Made by a program: the position numbers and the translations under genes
Notes under the pieces: generated by a model
Told to the model about the DNA's origin: nothing
Databases searched by the model: none
The model's input: only the letters and a program-made list of their open reading frames with translations
Assembly: GCF_041240605.1 (NCBI RefSeq)
Contig: NZ_CP162487.1
Location: forward strand, 4,099,001-4,163,000
Length of the DNA: 64,000 nucleotides
Reading direction: 5' to 3'
Source of the DNA: Xanthomonas sp. DAR 80977
GTDB lineage: Bacteria; Pseudomonadota; Gammaproteobacteria; Xanthomonadales; Xanthomonadaceae
Shown: piece after piece, positions 48,974 to 58,709 of the stretch
How the letters are laid out: each line of letters begins with the position of its first letter
Numbering within the stretch: position 1 is the first letter of the stretch

Positions 48974-49960
48974 TCAGCCCAGCAGGTGCGCCACGCCGCT
49001 GCGCTCTTCTTCCAGCTCGGCCAAGGTCTTGTCGATGTACTTCTGGCTGAAGTCGTCGATCGGCAGGTCCTTGACCAGGGTGTACTCGCCGTTCTCGGTG
49101 GTCACCGCGAAGCCGAACATCACCCCTTCCGGGATGCCGTAGGAACCGTCGGACGGCACGCCCATGGTCACCCACTTGCCGTTGCTGCCCAGCACCCAGT
49201 CGCGCACGTGGTCGATGGCGGCGTTGGCGGCCGAGGCGGCCGAGGACGAACCGCGCGCTTCGATGATCGCCGCGCCGCGCTTGCCCACGGTCGGGATGAA
49301 GGTGCCGGCGTTCCAGTCCTGGTCGTTGATCGCATCGGCGATGGACGCGCCATCGACGGTGGCGAAGCGGTAGTCCGGATACATGGTCGGGCTGTGGTTG
49401 CCCCACACCACCAGCTTCTCGATGCCGCCGACCGGCTTGCCCAGCTTGCCGGCCAGCTGGCTCAGCGCGCGGTTGTGGTCCAGGCGCAGCATGGCGGTGA
49501 AGTTCTTCGGGTTCAGGTCAGGCGCCGACTTCATCGCGATGTAGGCGTTGGTGTTGGCCGGGTTGCCGACCACCAGCACCTTGACGTTGCGGCTGGCGAC
49601 CTTGTTCAGCGCCGCGCCCTGCGCGGTGAAGATCTTGGCGTTCTCCAGCAGCAGGTCCTTGCGCTCCATGCCCGGGCCGCGCGGACGCGCGCCGACCAGC
49701 AGGGCGACGTCGGCGTCCTTGAACGCCACTTCGGCGTCGTCGGTGCCGACCATGCCGGCCAGCAGCGGGAACGCGCAGTCTTCCAGCTCCATCATCACGC
49801 CCTTCAGCGCGGCCTGGGCCTTCTCCATCGGCAGCTCGAGCAGCTGCAGGATCACCGGCTGGTCCTTGCCCAGCATCTCGCCGGAGGCGATACGGAACAG
49901 CAGGGCATAGCCGATCTGGCCGGCAGCGCCGGTCACAGCAACACGTACGGGTGTCTTCAT
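48974..49960 (-). CDS. mdh: Malate dehydrogenase
   Basis: Interconverts malate and oxaloacetate with NAD(H) in the TCA cycle. The 328-residue enzyme has the NAD-binding loop GAAGQIG (11-17), the substrate-binding arginines in ARPRGPGMERKD, and the catalytic histidine H189 in WGNHSP. It is of the 320-330-residue cytosolic-MDH-like type used by Xanthomonas and Burkholderia rather than the E. coli type. It is a single gene with its own terminator. Confidence 0.96.
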   Translation of the reverse strand: MKTPVRVAVTGAAGQIGYALLFRIASGEMLGKDQPVILQLLELPMEKAQAALKGVMMELEDCAFPLLAGMVGTDDAEVAFKDADVALLVGARPRGPGMERKDLLLENAKIFTAQGAALNKVASRNVKVLVVGNPANTNAYIAMKSAPDLNPKNFTAMLRLDHNRALSQLAGKLGKPVGGIEKLVVWGNHSPTMYPDYRFATVDGASIADAINDQDWNAGTFIPTVGKRGAAIIEARGSSSAASAANAAIDHVRDWVLGSNGKWVTMGVPSDGSYGIPEGVMFGFAVTTENGEYTLVKDLPIDDFSQKYIDKTLAELEEERSGVAHLLG

Positions 49961-49994
49961 GGGGGGTTCCTCTGCTAAAAAAGGGATAAGGGGG

Positions 49995-50375
49995 TCAGTA
50001 GACGCGGTAGCCCAGCGGCTGCAGGTGCGCGTCCAGGGCGGCGGTGTCGTAGCCGTCGATCACGTGCTGGCCGATCACGGTGATCGGCACGCCTTCGCGG
50101 CCCAGTGCGGCGGCGGCCAGGCGGCCTTCCTCCTGCTCCACGTCGAGCACGCGGTAGCGGACCTGGGCACGCTCGAAATCGGCCTGTTGCCGGCGGCAAT
50201 AGCCGCACCAGTCGGCGGCCAGCATGACGATGCCGTCGGCGCCGGTGAGCAGCCGCGGATCGCCGGCCGCCAGCGTCGCCGGCGCCGAGGTCGCCTCCGA
50301 ACTGCGCCACCACGCGTGCACGCCGCCACCGATTCCGAGCAGCAACATGCACAGCAAAAGGGGACGCATCGTCAT
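49995..50375 (-). CDS. Membrane-anchored glutaredoxin/thioredoxin-like protein
   Basis: A 126-residue thiol protein: an N-terminal hydrophobic segment (5-20) puts a glutaredoxin-like domain in the periplasm. The redox pair is WCGYC (C57, C60) and the cis-proline is in EGVPITVIG. A role in periplasmic thiol reduction is inferred. It sits 34 bp upstream of mdh on the same strand. Confidence 0.82.
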   Translation of the reverse strand: MTMRPLLLCMLLLGIGGGVHAWWRSSEATSAPATLAAGDPRLLTGADGIVMLAADWCGYCRRQQADFERAQVRYRVLDVEQEEGRLAAAALGREGVPITVIGQHVIDGYDTAALDAHLQPLGYRVY

Positions 50376-50459
50376 CGAGGGTCGGGCGCGGCAATCAACC
50401 GGGAAATGTTAGCACGCAGGCCATTTGCGACCGGCCGGCACGGCCGGTCGCGGCGGCAC

Positions 50460-50954
50460 TCAGGCGCTGAGCAGGCGGTTCCACTCGGCGACGCGGTCGG
50501 CCTTGGCCGCCAGCACCGCATCGGCGTCGCCTTCGATGGTGATCTTGTTGATCGCATCGCCCTGGGCGACGCTGTCGACCACGTCCAGGCCTTCGATCAC
50601 CTTGCCGAACACGGTGTGCTTGCCGTCCAGCCACGGGGTGGCGGTGTGGGTGATGAAGAACTGGCTGCCGTTGGTGCTGGGGCCGGCGTTGGCCATCGAC
50701 AGCACGCCGCGCTCGTGGCGCACGCCGTTGTTGGTCTCGTCCTCGAAGCGGTAGCCCGGGCCGCCGCGGCCGGAACCTTCCGGGCAGCCGCCCTGGATCA
50801 TGAAGTCGGCGATCACGCGGTGGAAGTTCAGCCCGTCGTAGAAGCCGCGCTTGGCCAGGTTCACGAAGTTGGCCACGGTCAGCGGCGCCTTGTCGGGGTA
50901 CAGCTCGATCTTGATCGGGCCGCGGGCGGTGTCGAAATGGGCGATCAGGGACAT
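50460..50954 (-). CDS. ppiB: Peptidyl-prolyl cis-trans isomerase (cyclophilin)
   Basis: Speeds up proline isomerisation in protein folding. The 164 residues are of the short cytosolic PpiB type without a signal peptide: FHRVIADFMIQGG carries the catalytic arginine, and NGSQFFITH and HTVFGKVIEG complete the site. It is transcribed alone, divergent from typA. Confidence 0.95.
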   Translation of the reverse strand: MSLIAHFDTARGPIKIELYPDKAPLTVANFVNLAKRGFYDGLNFHRVIADFMIQGGCPEGSGRGGPGYRFEDETNNGVRHERGVLSMANAGPSTNGSQFFITHTATPWLDGKHTVFGKVIEGLDVVDSVAQGDAINKITIEGDADAVLAAKADRVAEWNRLLSA

Positions 50955-51101
50955 GGGATTCCTTGGAAACGGGGGCGTCATTTGGGGCGCATAGGATACA
51001 CGGCGGCCCGTTTGGCCCGCTTCCGGCCCCCGATTCCGGGACTGAACGGCCCCGCCCCCCGGCCGCAGAATCCTGAACCGGCAGGCGCGCCGGGATGCAG
51101 G

Positions 51102-51107
51102 TATAAT
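51102..51107 (+). promoter_or_regulatory. Putative -10 box of typA
   Basis: A perfect TATAAT about 49 bp before the typA start, in an otherwise GC-rich gap; the -35 region is weak. Confidence 0.5.
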
Positions 51108-51155
51108 AGGGGGCTTACTCTCCTTCCTTTCTGGCGCCGGTTGGCCCCCTTTCGC

Positions 51156-52985
51156 ATGTCCATCGAAAATCTTCGCAATATCGCCATCGTCGCCCACGTC
51201 GACCATGGCAAGACCACCCTCGTCGACTGCCTGCTGAAGCAGTCCGGCACCCTCTCCGAGCGCACGGTGCTGGCCGAGCGCGTGATGGACAGCAACGATC
51301 AGGAAAAGGAACGTGGCATCACGATCCTGGCCAAGAACACGGCCATCACCTGGCAGGGCAACCGCATCAACATCGTCGACACCCCCGGACACGCCGACTT
51401 CGGCGGCGAAGTGGAGCGCGTGCTGTCGATGGTGGACTCGGTGCTGATCCTGGTCGACGCGATGGACGGGCCGATGCCGCAGACCCGCTTCGTGACCCAG
51501 AAGGCGTTCGCGATGGGCTTCAAGCCGATCGTGGTGGTCAACAAGATCGACCGCCCGGGCGCGCGTCCGGACTGGGTCATCGACCAGGTGTTCGACCTGT
51601 TCGACAAGCTCGGCGCGACCAACGAGCAGCTCGACTTCCCGATCGTCTACGCCTCGGCGCTGCACGGCTACGCGAGCCTGGACGACAGCGCGCGCGAAGG
51701 CGACATGACCCCGCTGTACGAAGCGATCATGAAGCACGTGGCGCCGCCGCAGGTGGACCCGGACGGTCCGTTCCAGATGCGCATCAGCCAGCTGGACTAC
51801 AACAACTTCGTCGGCCTGATCGGCATCGGCCGCATCCAGCGCGGCAAGGTCAAGAAGAACATGCCGGTCAGCATCGTCGACCGCGAAGGCAAGAAGCGCC
51901 AGGGCAAGATCCTGCAGGTGCTCGGCTTCATGGGCCTGGAGCGGGTGGAAGTGGAAGAGGCCGAGGCCGGCGACATCGTCGCCATCTCCGGCGTGGCCGA
52001 CATGAGCATCTCCGACACCATCTGCGCGCTGGACACCCCCGAAGCGCTGCCGGCGCTGACCGTGGACGAGCCGACCATCTCGATGACCTTCCAGGTCAAC
52101 AACTCGCCGTTCGCCGGCAGCAAGGAACACAGCGGCGGCAAGTTCATCACCAGCCGCCAGATCCGCGAGCGCCTGGAGCGCGAGACCCTGCACAACGTCG
52201 CGTTGAAGGTCGAGGAAGGGTCGGACCCGGACAAGTTCCTGGTCTCCGGCCGCGGCGAGCTGCACCTGTCGGTGCTGATCGAGAACATGCGCCGCGAAGG
52301 CTTCGAGCTGGCGGTGTCGCGCCCGGAAGTCATCGTCAAGGAGATCGACGGCAAGCTGATGGAGCCGGTCGAGCAGCTGGTGGTGGACATCGAAGAGCAG
52401 CACCAGGGCGGCGTGATGGAGAAGCTGGGCATCCGCAAGGGCCAGCTGAAGAACATGGAGCCGGACGGCAAGGGCCGCGTGCGCCTGGACTACATGATCC
52501 CGGCGCGTGGCCTGATCGGCTTCCAGAACGAGTTCCGCACCCTGACCCAGGGTTCGGGCCTGCTGTTCCACGTGTTCGACCACTACGGCCCGAAGGAACA
52601 GGGCGCCATCGCCAAGCGCCAGAACGGCGTGATGATCGCCAATGCCGCCGGCGCCACCCCCGCCTATTCGCTTGGGCCGCTGGAAGAGCGCGGCCGCCTG
52701 TTCGCCGCCGAAGGCGACAACGTGTACGAAGGCCAGCTGATCGGTATCCACTCCAAGGACAACGATCTGACCGTCAACGCGATCAAGACCAAGCCGCTGA
52801 CCAACATGCGCGCCTCGGGCAAGGACGATGCGATCAAGCTGACCCCGGCGATCAAGTACACGCTGGAGCAGGCGCTGGACTTCATCGAGGACGACGAGCT
52901 GGTCGAAGTCACCCCGAAGGAAATCCGCCTGCGCAAGAAGTTCCTGACCGAAAGCGATCGCAAGCGCGCCGGTCGCGGCGGCTGA
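51156..52985 (+). CDS. typA: Ribosome-associated GTPase TypA/BipA
   Basis: A translational GTPase of 609 residues acting on ribosome assembly and stress adaptation. G motifs: P-loop AHVDHGKTT (13-21), DTPGH (75-79) and NKID (129-132), then elongation-factor-like domains and a C-terminal region ending in a Lys/Arg-rich tail (RKKFLTESDRKRAGRGG). The start MSIENLRNIAIVAHVDHGKTT is typical of the family, so the long in-frame extension upstream is not used. Confidence 0.97.
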   Translation: MSIENLRNIAIVAHVDHGKTTLVDCLLKQSGTLSERTVLAERVMDSNDQEKERGITILAKNTAITWQGNRINIVDTPGHADFGGEVERVLSMVDSVLILVDAMDGPMPQTRFVTQKAFAMGFKPIVVVNKIDRPGARPDWVIDQVFDLFDKLGATNEQLDFPIVYASALHGYASLDDSAREGDMTPLYEAIMKHVAPPQVDPDGPFQMRISQLDYNNFVGLIGIGRIQRGKVKKNMPVSIVDREGKKRQGKILQVLGFMGLERVEVEEAEAGDIVAISGVADMSISDTICALDTPEALPALTVDEPTISMTFQVNNSPFAGSKEHSGGKFITSRQIRERLERETLHNVALKVEEGSDPDKFLVSGRGELHLSVLIENMRREGFELAVSRPEVIVKEIDGKLMEPVEQLVVDIEEQHQGGVMEKLGIRKGQLKNMEPDGKGRVRLDYMIPARGLIGFQNEFRTLTQGSGLLFHVFDHYGPKEQGAIAKRQNGVMIANAAGATPAYSLGPLEERGRLFAAEGDNVYEGQLIGIHSKDNDLTVNAIKTKPLTNMRASGKDDAIKLTPAIKYTLEQALDFIEDDELVEVTPKEIRLRKKFLTESDRKRAGRGG

Positions 52986-52998
52986 TCGCCTAACGTCC

Positions 52999-53481
52999 GT
53001 GGCCAGCAAGAAGGCGTACAACCCGGATCCGCATGCGCATCCGGGCCTGCACCTGATCGCACTGCTGGAGGCCGGCAAGGGCCTGCTCGCGGTGCTCGCG
53101 GCCACGGGCCTGGAACTGATGGGCCCGCTGCCGCTGCGCGCGGCGGTGGGCCGGCTGATCGTGCGTTTCAGCCTGGACCCCGAGCACGGCGCGCTGCCGT
53201 CGCTGCTCACCATGATCAATCCCGGCGCGGTGCACCTGGCCGCCGCCGGCATGCTCGCCTACGGCGTGCTGCACATCGTCGAAGCCTGGGGCCTGTGGCG
53301 CGCCAAGGCCTGGGCGTCGATGCTGGGCTGCATCTCCGCGGCCATCTATCTGCCGTTCGACATCTACGCGATCGTGCGCCATCCCGGCTGGGCGTCCTGG
53401 GCGGTGCTGGCGATCAATCTCGCCGTGGTCGGCATCCTGGCCCGCGACCTGGTCCGGCGCCGGCGCCGTCCTGCCGTCTGA
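52999..53481 (+). CDS. DUF2127 membrane protein
   Basis: A 160-residue inner-membrane protein with three or four hydrophobic helices and the DUF2127 pattern GLHLIALLEAGKGLLAVLA near its start. The start is a GTG at 52999, 14 bp after the typA stop, so it may be cotranscribed with typA. Function unknown. Confidence 0.8.
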   Translation: MASKKAYNPDPHAHPGLHLIALLEAGKGLLAVLAATGLELMGPLPLRAAVGRLIVRFSLDPEHGALPSLLTMINPGAVHLAAAGMLAYGVLHIVEAWGLWRAKAWASMLGCISAAIYLPFDIYAIVRHPGWASWAVLAINLAVVGILARDLVRRRRRPAV

Positions 53482-53570
53482 GCGTTCTGCGGGCCTGGCG
53501 TCCGCAGCGGTTTGCCATTCCCCCTGGCGCTGCGTAGCCTCCTGGAGAACGCCTCCCCGGGACCGTGCCG

Positions 53571-55178
53571 ATGCGTCTGCTGCCCGCCCTGCTGCTGTGC
53601 GGCGCCCTCGCCGGCTGCCGGCATGGCGCCCTGCCCGATCCCGCCGCGACTTCGCCAGCGCCCGCGTCGGCCGCATTCGTGCATGCCGAGGTCGACATCG
53701 CCACGCTACAGGCGCAGATGGCGCGCGGCACGCTCGACAGCGCCGGCCTGACCGCGGCCTACCTGCAACGGATCGACGCACTGGACCGGCAAGGACCGGC
53801 GCTGCACGCGATCATCGAGCGCAACCCGCAGGCCCTGGACGAAGCGCGCCGGCTGGACGCCGAACGCCGCGCCGGGCATCTGCGCGGCCCGCTGCACGGC
53901 ATCCCGATCGTGTTGAAGGACAACATCGATGCGCGGCCAATGGCCAACTCGGCCGGCTCGCTGGCGCTGGCCGACTTCCATCCGCAGCACGACGCCTTCC
54001 TGGTGCAGCGCCTGCGCCAGGCCGGCGCGGTGATCCTGGGCAAGAGCAACCTCAGCGAATGGGCCAACTTCCGCTCCAGCGCCTCCAGTTCCGGCTGGAG
54101 CGCGCGCGGCGGGCAGACCCGCAACCCGTACGTGCTCGACCGCAATCCCTGCGGCTCCAGCGCCGGCACCGGCGTAGCCGTGTCGGCGAACCTGGCCGCG
54201 GCCGGCATCGGCACCGAGACCGACGGCAGCATCGTCTGCCCGGCCGCGGTGAACGGCCTGGTCGGGCTGAAGCCGACCGTGGGCCTGGTCAGCCGCGACG
54301 GCATCATCCCGATCTCCGCCAGCCAGGACACCGCCGGGCCGATGACCCGCAGCGTCGCCGACGCGGCGACGCTGCTGACCGTGCTGGCTGCGGCCGACGC
54401 GGCCGATCCGGCCACCGCCGCGGCGCCGCGCGCACCCGGCTACGACTACGGCGTACACCTGCGCCGCGACGCGCTGCGCGGCGCGCGCATCGGCCTGCTG
54501 CCCTCGCCGCTGACCCAGACCGCGGACATCGCCGCGGCGCAGGCACGCGCCGTCGCCGTACTGCGTGCGGCCGGCGCCACGGTGGTCGATGCGCGGATCC
54601 CCAGCGCCGGGCAATGGGACGACGCCGAACTGACCGTGCTGCTGACCGAATTCAAGGCCGGGCTGGAGCGCTACCTCGACAGCCGCCAGGCGCCGCTGCG
54701 CACCCTGGCGCAGCTGATCGCGTTCAACCGCGCGCATGCCGAGCGCGAGCTGGCACCGTTCGACCAGGCCCTGTTCGAACGGGCACAGGCCACCGGCGGA
54801 CTCGACGATCCGGCCTATCTGGCGGCACGGGCCAAGGCCAGGCGCCTGGCCGGCCCGGACGGCATCGACGCGGCACTGCGCGCGCAGCAGCTGGACGTGC
54901 TGATCGCGCCGACCACCGGCCGCGCCTGGAAGACCGACCCGCTGCATGGCGACGACTTTCCCGGCGCCAGCTACGGCGCGGCGGCGGTCGCCGGCTATCC
55001 CAGCCTGACCGTGCCGATGGGCGCCAGCGACGGCTTGCCGCTGGGCTTGATCTTCATCGGCGGCGCCTGGAGCGAACCGCGCCTGATCGAACTGGGCTAC
55101 GCCTACGAACAGCGCAGCCGCGCACGCACGCCACCGACGTTTCTGCCGACGCTGCCGCAGGCCACTGAGCATCCGTAA
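53571..55178 (+). CDS. Amidase family lipoprotein
   Basis: A 535-residue amidase-signature enzyme. The lipobox LAGC near residue 16 marks a lipoprotein, so it acts in the periplasm or at the outer membrane. The Ser-cisSer-Lys triad is visible: lysine in IVLKDNID, the cis-serine in CGSSAGTG, and the nucleophile in the IGTETDGSIVCPAA region. Family members hydrolyse aliphatic or aryl amides; the substrate is unknown. The ATG at 53571 is preferred over a GTG two codons earlier. Confidence 0.88.
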   Translation: MRLLPALLLCGALAGCRHGALPDPAATSPAPASAAFVHAEVDIATLQAQMARGTLDSAGLTAAYLQRIDALDRQGPALHAIIERNPQALDEARRLDAERRAGHLRGPLHGIPIVLKDNIDARPMANSAGSLALADFHPQHDAFLVQRLRQAGAVILGKSNLSEWANFRSSASSSGWSARGGQTRNPYVLDRNPCGSSAGTGVAVSANLAAAGIGTETDGSIVCPAAVNGLVGLKPTVGLVSRDGIIPISASQDTAGPMTRSVADAATLLTVLAAADAADPATAAAPRAPGYDYGVHLRRDALRGARIGLLPSPLTQTADIAAAQARAVAVLRAAGATVVDARIPSAGQWDDAELTVLLTEFKAGLERYLDSRQAPLRTLAQLIAFNRAHAERELAPFDQALFERAQATGGLDDPAYLAARAKARRLAGPDGIDAALRAQQLDVLIAPTTGRAWKTDPLHGDDFPGASYGAAAVAGYPSLTVPMGASDGLPLGLIFIGGAWSEPRLIELGYAYEQRSRARTPPTFLPTLPQATEHP

Positions 55179-55240
55179 AGCGAATAGCGCCGCAACGAGA
55201 AGGCGGCAACACATCAACAGACGGTTGGCGAAGAAAGCTT

Positions 55241-55330
55241 CTGTATGAGCGGCTTCAGCCGCGACCGGGCGTTACCGGTAACGCCTGGTCGCGGCTGATG
55301 GCCCGAGGCCACGCAGAGCCGCTCCTACAG
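55241..55330. repeat. REP-type palindrome, copy 4, right arm interrupted
   Basis: The left arm is intact except for one base (tgtatgagc for tgtaggagc) and the centre reads gttaccggtaac. The right arm is broken after gcggctga by 18 extra bases (55299-55316) that contain the small inverted repeat tggcc/ggcca; agccgctcctacag then completes the arm. Confidence 0.85.
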
Positions 55331-55424
55331 GTTGCATTGCCTGTTCATTGCCTGCGAGCGATACGCCACCTGCAACGCAAGGGCGCTGCAGCGCGACCGC
55401 ACGAAGACACTGCACAACCCAACG

Positions 55425-56600
55425 CTATGCCGTACCCGGCTTCGGCTCGCCCGCATTGGGCACCGCTGTCGCCGCCGGCGCGCCATCCTCGGCGCCGGGC
55501 GAGCGCATCGCGGCCGAATCCAGGGACGCCGCCGGGGCCGGCCGCGACGGCGGCGCCGCTTCCGAGGCGATCTCCGCGCGCATCCGCGGCAAGGCGTACG
55601 GGTGCTCGCGGGTCAGGAAGTCGATCATGCGTTCGCGCACGATGCAGCGCAGGTCGAACGCATCGCCGGAATTGCGCGCGCTGACCAGCAGGCGCACCTG
55701 GATCGTGCTTTCGCTGGTCTCGGTCACCTGGGTCACGCAGACGCGTCCGTCCCACAGCGGTTCGCTCCTGCAGATCCGCTCCAGCTCGGCCCGCAACTGC
55801 GGCAATGGCGTGCGGTAGTCCAGCCACAGGAACGCGGTGCCGAGCAGGTCGGCGCTGCTGCGCGTCCAGTTCTGGAACGGGTTCTCGATGAACCAGGTCA
55901 ACGGCACCACCATGCGCCGCTCGTCCCAGATGCGCACCACCACGTAGGAACTGCCGATCTCCTCGATGCGGCCCCACTCGCCTTCGACGATGACCACGTC
56001 GTCGAGCCGGATCGGCTGGGTCAGGGCGATCTGCAGGCCGGCGATCAGGTTGCCGAACACCGGCTTGGCGGCGATACCGGCAACCAGGCCGATGATGCCG
56101 GCCGAGGCCAGCAGCGTGGTGCCGATCTGCCGTACCGCAGGGAAGGTCAGCAGCACCACCGACGTACCGAGCAGGATGATCGTGCCCATCGCCACCCGCG
56201 CCAGCACCCGGGTCTGGGTCTGCACGCGGCGCGCGGTCAGGTTGTCGGCCACCTCGATCGGATAGCTGCGCAGGATCGCCGCTTCCAGCGCGGCGGCGCC
56301 GCGCACCAGCAGCCAGGTCACGCAGGCGATCATGCCGATGTGCAGCAGATGCTGCAGGTCGGTCAGCGCGCGCTCGTCCAGCGGGGTGGATTCCAGCGCG
56401 AAGCTGAGCATCAGCATCGGCAGCAGGAAGGCCATCGGCACGCTGACCACGCGGACGATGCGCGCGCGCCGATAGTCGCGCCCGCGCATGCGCTGCGCGA
56501 TGCGCAGCAACAGCCACCAGGCGAGGAAGCCGAGCACCACCGCCGCGCCGATCGGCAGCGTATAGGCGCGCCAGGGGATCCAGTCGAGATCCAGGTTCAA
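55425..56600 (-). CDS. Mechanosensitive ion channel family protein (MscS-type)
   Basis: An inner-membrane channel of 391 residues that can open on osmotic downshock. About five helices precede the pore helix (ASAGIIGLVAGIAAKPVFGNLIAGLQIA) and the cytoplasmic beta domain (IEEIGSSYVVVRIWDERRMVVPLTW). I set the start at a TTG (56600) because AAGGAG lies 6 bp before it and the protein then starts directly before its first helix; no ATG or GTG gives a sensible N-terminus. The Ala/Pro-rich tail is probably disordered. Confidence 0.85.
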   Translation of the reverse strand: MNLDLDWIPWRAYTLPIGAAVVLGFLAWWLLLRIAQRMRGRDYRRARIVRVVSVPMAFLLPMLMLSFALESTPLDERALTDLQHLLHIGMIACVTWLLVRGAAALEAAILRSYPIEVADNLTARRVQTQTRVLARVAMGTIILLGTSVVLLTFPAVRQIGTTLLASAGIIGLVAGIAAKPVFGNLIAGLQIALTQPIRLDDVVIVEGEWGRIEEIGSSYVVVRIWDERRMVVPLTWFIENPFQNWTRSSADLLGTAFLWLDYRTPLPQLRAELERICRSEPLWDGRVCVTQVTETSESTIQVRLLVSARNSGDAFDLRCIVRERMIDFLTREHPYALPRMRAEIASEAAPPSRPAPAASLDSAAMRSPGAEDGAPAATAVPNAGEPKPGTA

Positions 56601-57086
56601 GATGCGCTCCTTGAAGGGGGGAGGAGTCGCGACAGTCTCGCAAAGCAGGCATGAGCGCGATGTCGAGCGCTGTGCCGCTGTACGATCGCGGCGCCATCGC
56701 ACGGCGCACATCCGCGACAGGCGCATCGCGGGCGAGCGGCGCCCCGTTCCTGGCGCAGTCCATGACCGGTGTGCGCGATCGCAGCGTGCGCGGCTCCTGA
56801 GCGGCGACAAGCAACTCGCCAACGGCCCGCAGCCGCCGCTGCGGATGATGCGTCCTCAGTTACGTCCGAAGCTGGACGCGGCAGACGCGGCGCCTGCCAA
56901 GACCCGAGGCGCCGACATCGCCAACCAGCCCCCCATCGCAGGCCGCGACACGCGCGCTGCAGCTGCATTCGCGGCGTCGGATATCGACGACTTCAAGCGC
57001 GCCGACGAGCGCCATCGCCACGACATCGGCACCTGGCGCACGCAGCGCACCAGCAAGCGCGCTGCGGTGACCGAGGGAGCGCGCCG
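56601..57086. other. Intergenic, no gene recognised
   Basis: 486 bases between the end of the DAHP synthase gene and the start of the MscS-type gene. Frames on both strands are low-complexity or Arg-rich; one plus-strand frame (from about 56847) is slightly more protein-like but runs antisense into the DAHP synthase gene. No gene is claimed. Confidence 0.45.
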
Positions 57087-58484
<1,398 letters not shown>

Positions 58485-58657
58485 GAAAGGACTCCTTGGC
58501 AGCCTGCGATGTTCGCAGAGCCAGGCCGCGACGCAAAGCACTGAGTGACGCGGTTGCGCCGCCGTGGCCGCTGCAGCGGCAAGCACATGAACGGCAGGCA
58601 AAGCATGCATGCCAGACATGACTTCCGGCCTACGCCAACGCCACCGCGAAAGCAGAA

Positions 58658-58672
58658 TGTTATTACATAACA
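58658..58672. promoter_or_regulatory. Candidate Zur box upstream of TonB receptor
   Basis: TGTTATTACATAACA: perfect TGTTAT/ATAACA arms with a 3-base spacer, which is the core of the gammaproteobacterial Zur consensus (TGTTATANTATAACA). It ends 37 bp before the receptor start, where a repressor site would be expected. Confidence 0.6.
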
Positions 58673-58709
58673 AATCTTTTCCTTCCCCTCCCCAGGTCTC
58701 GCCCACGCC

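Noticed and set aside
49959..51155. Long plus-strand extension in front of typA
   Set aside because: The extension is antisense to ppiB and the glutaredoxin-like gene; TypA begins at MSIENLRN with its P-loop directly after.
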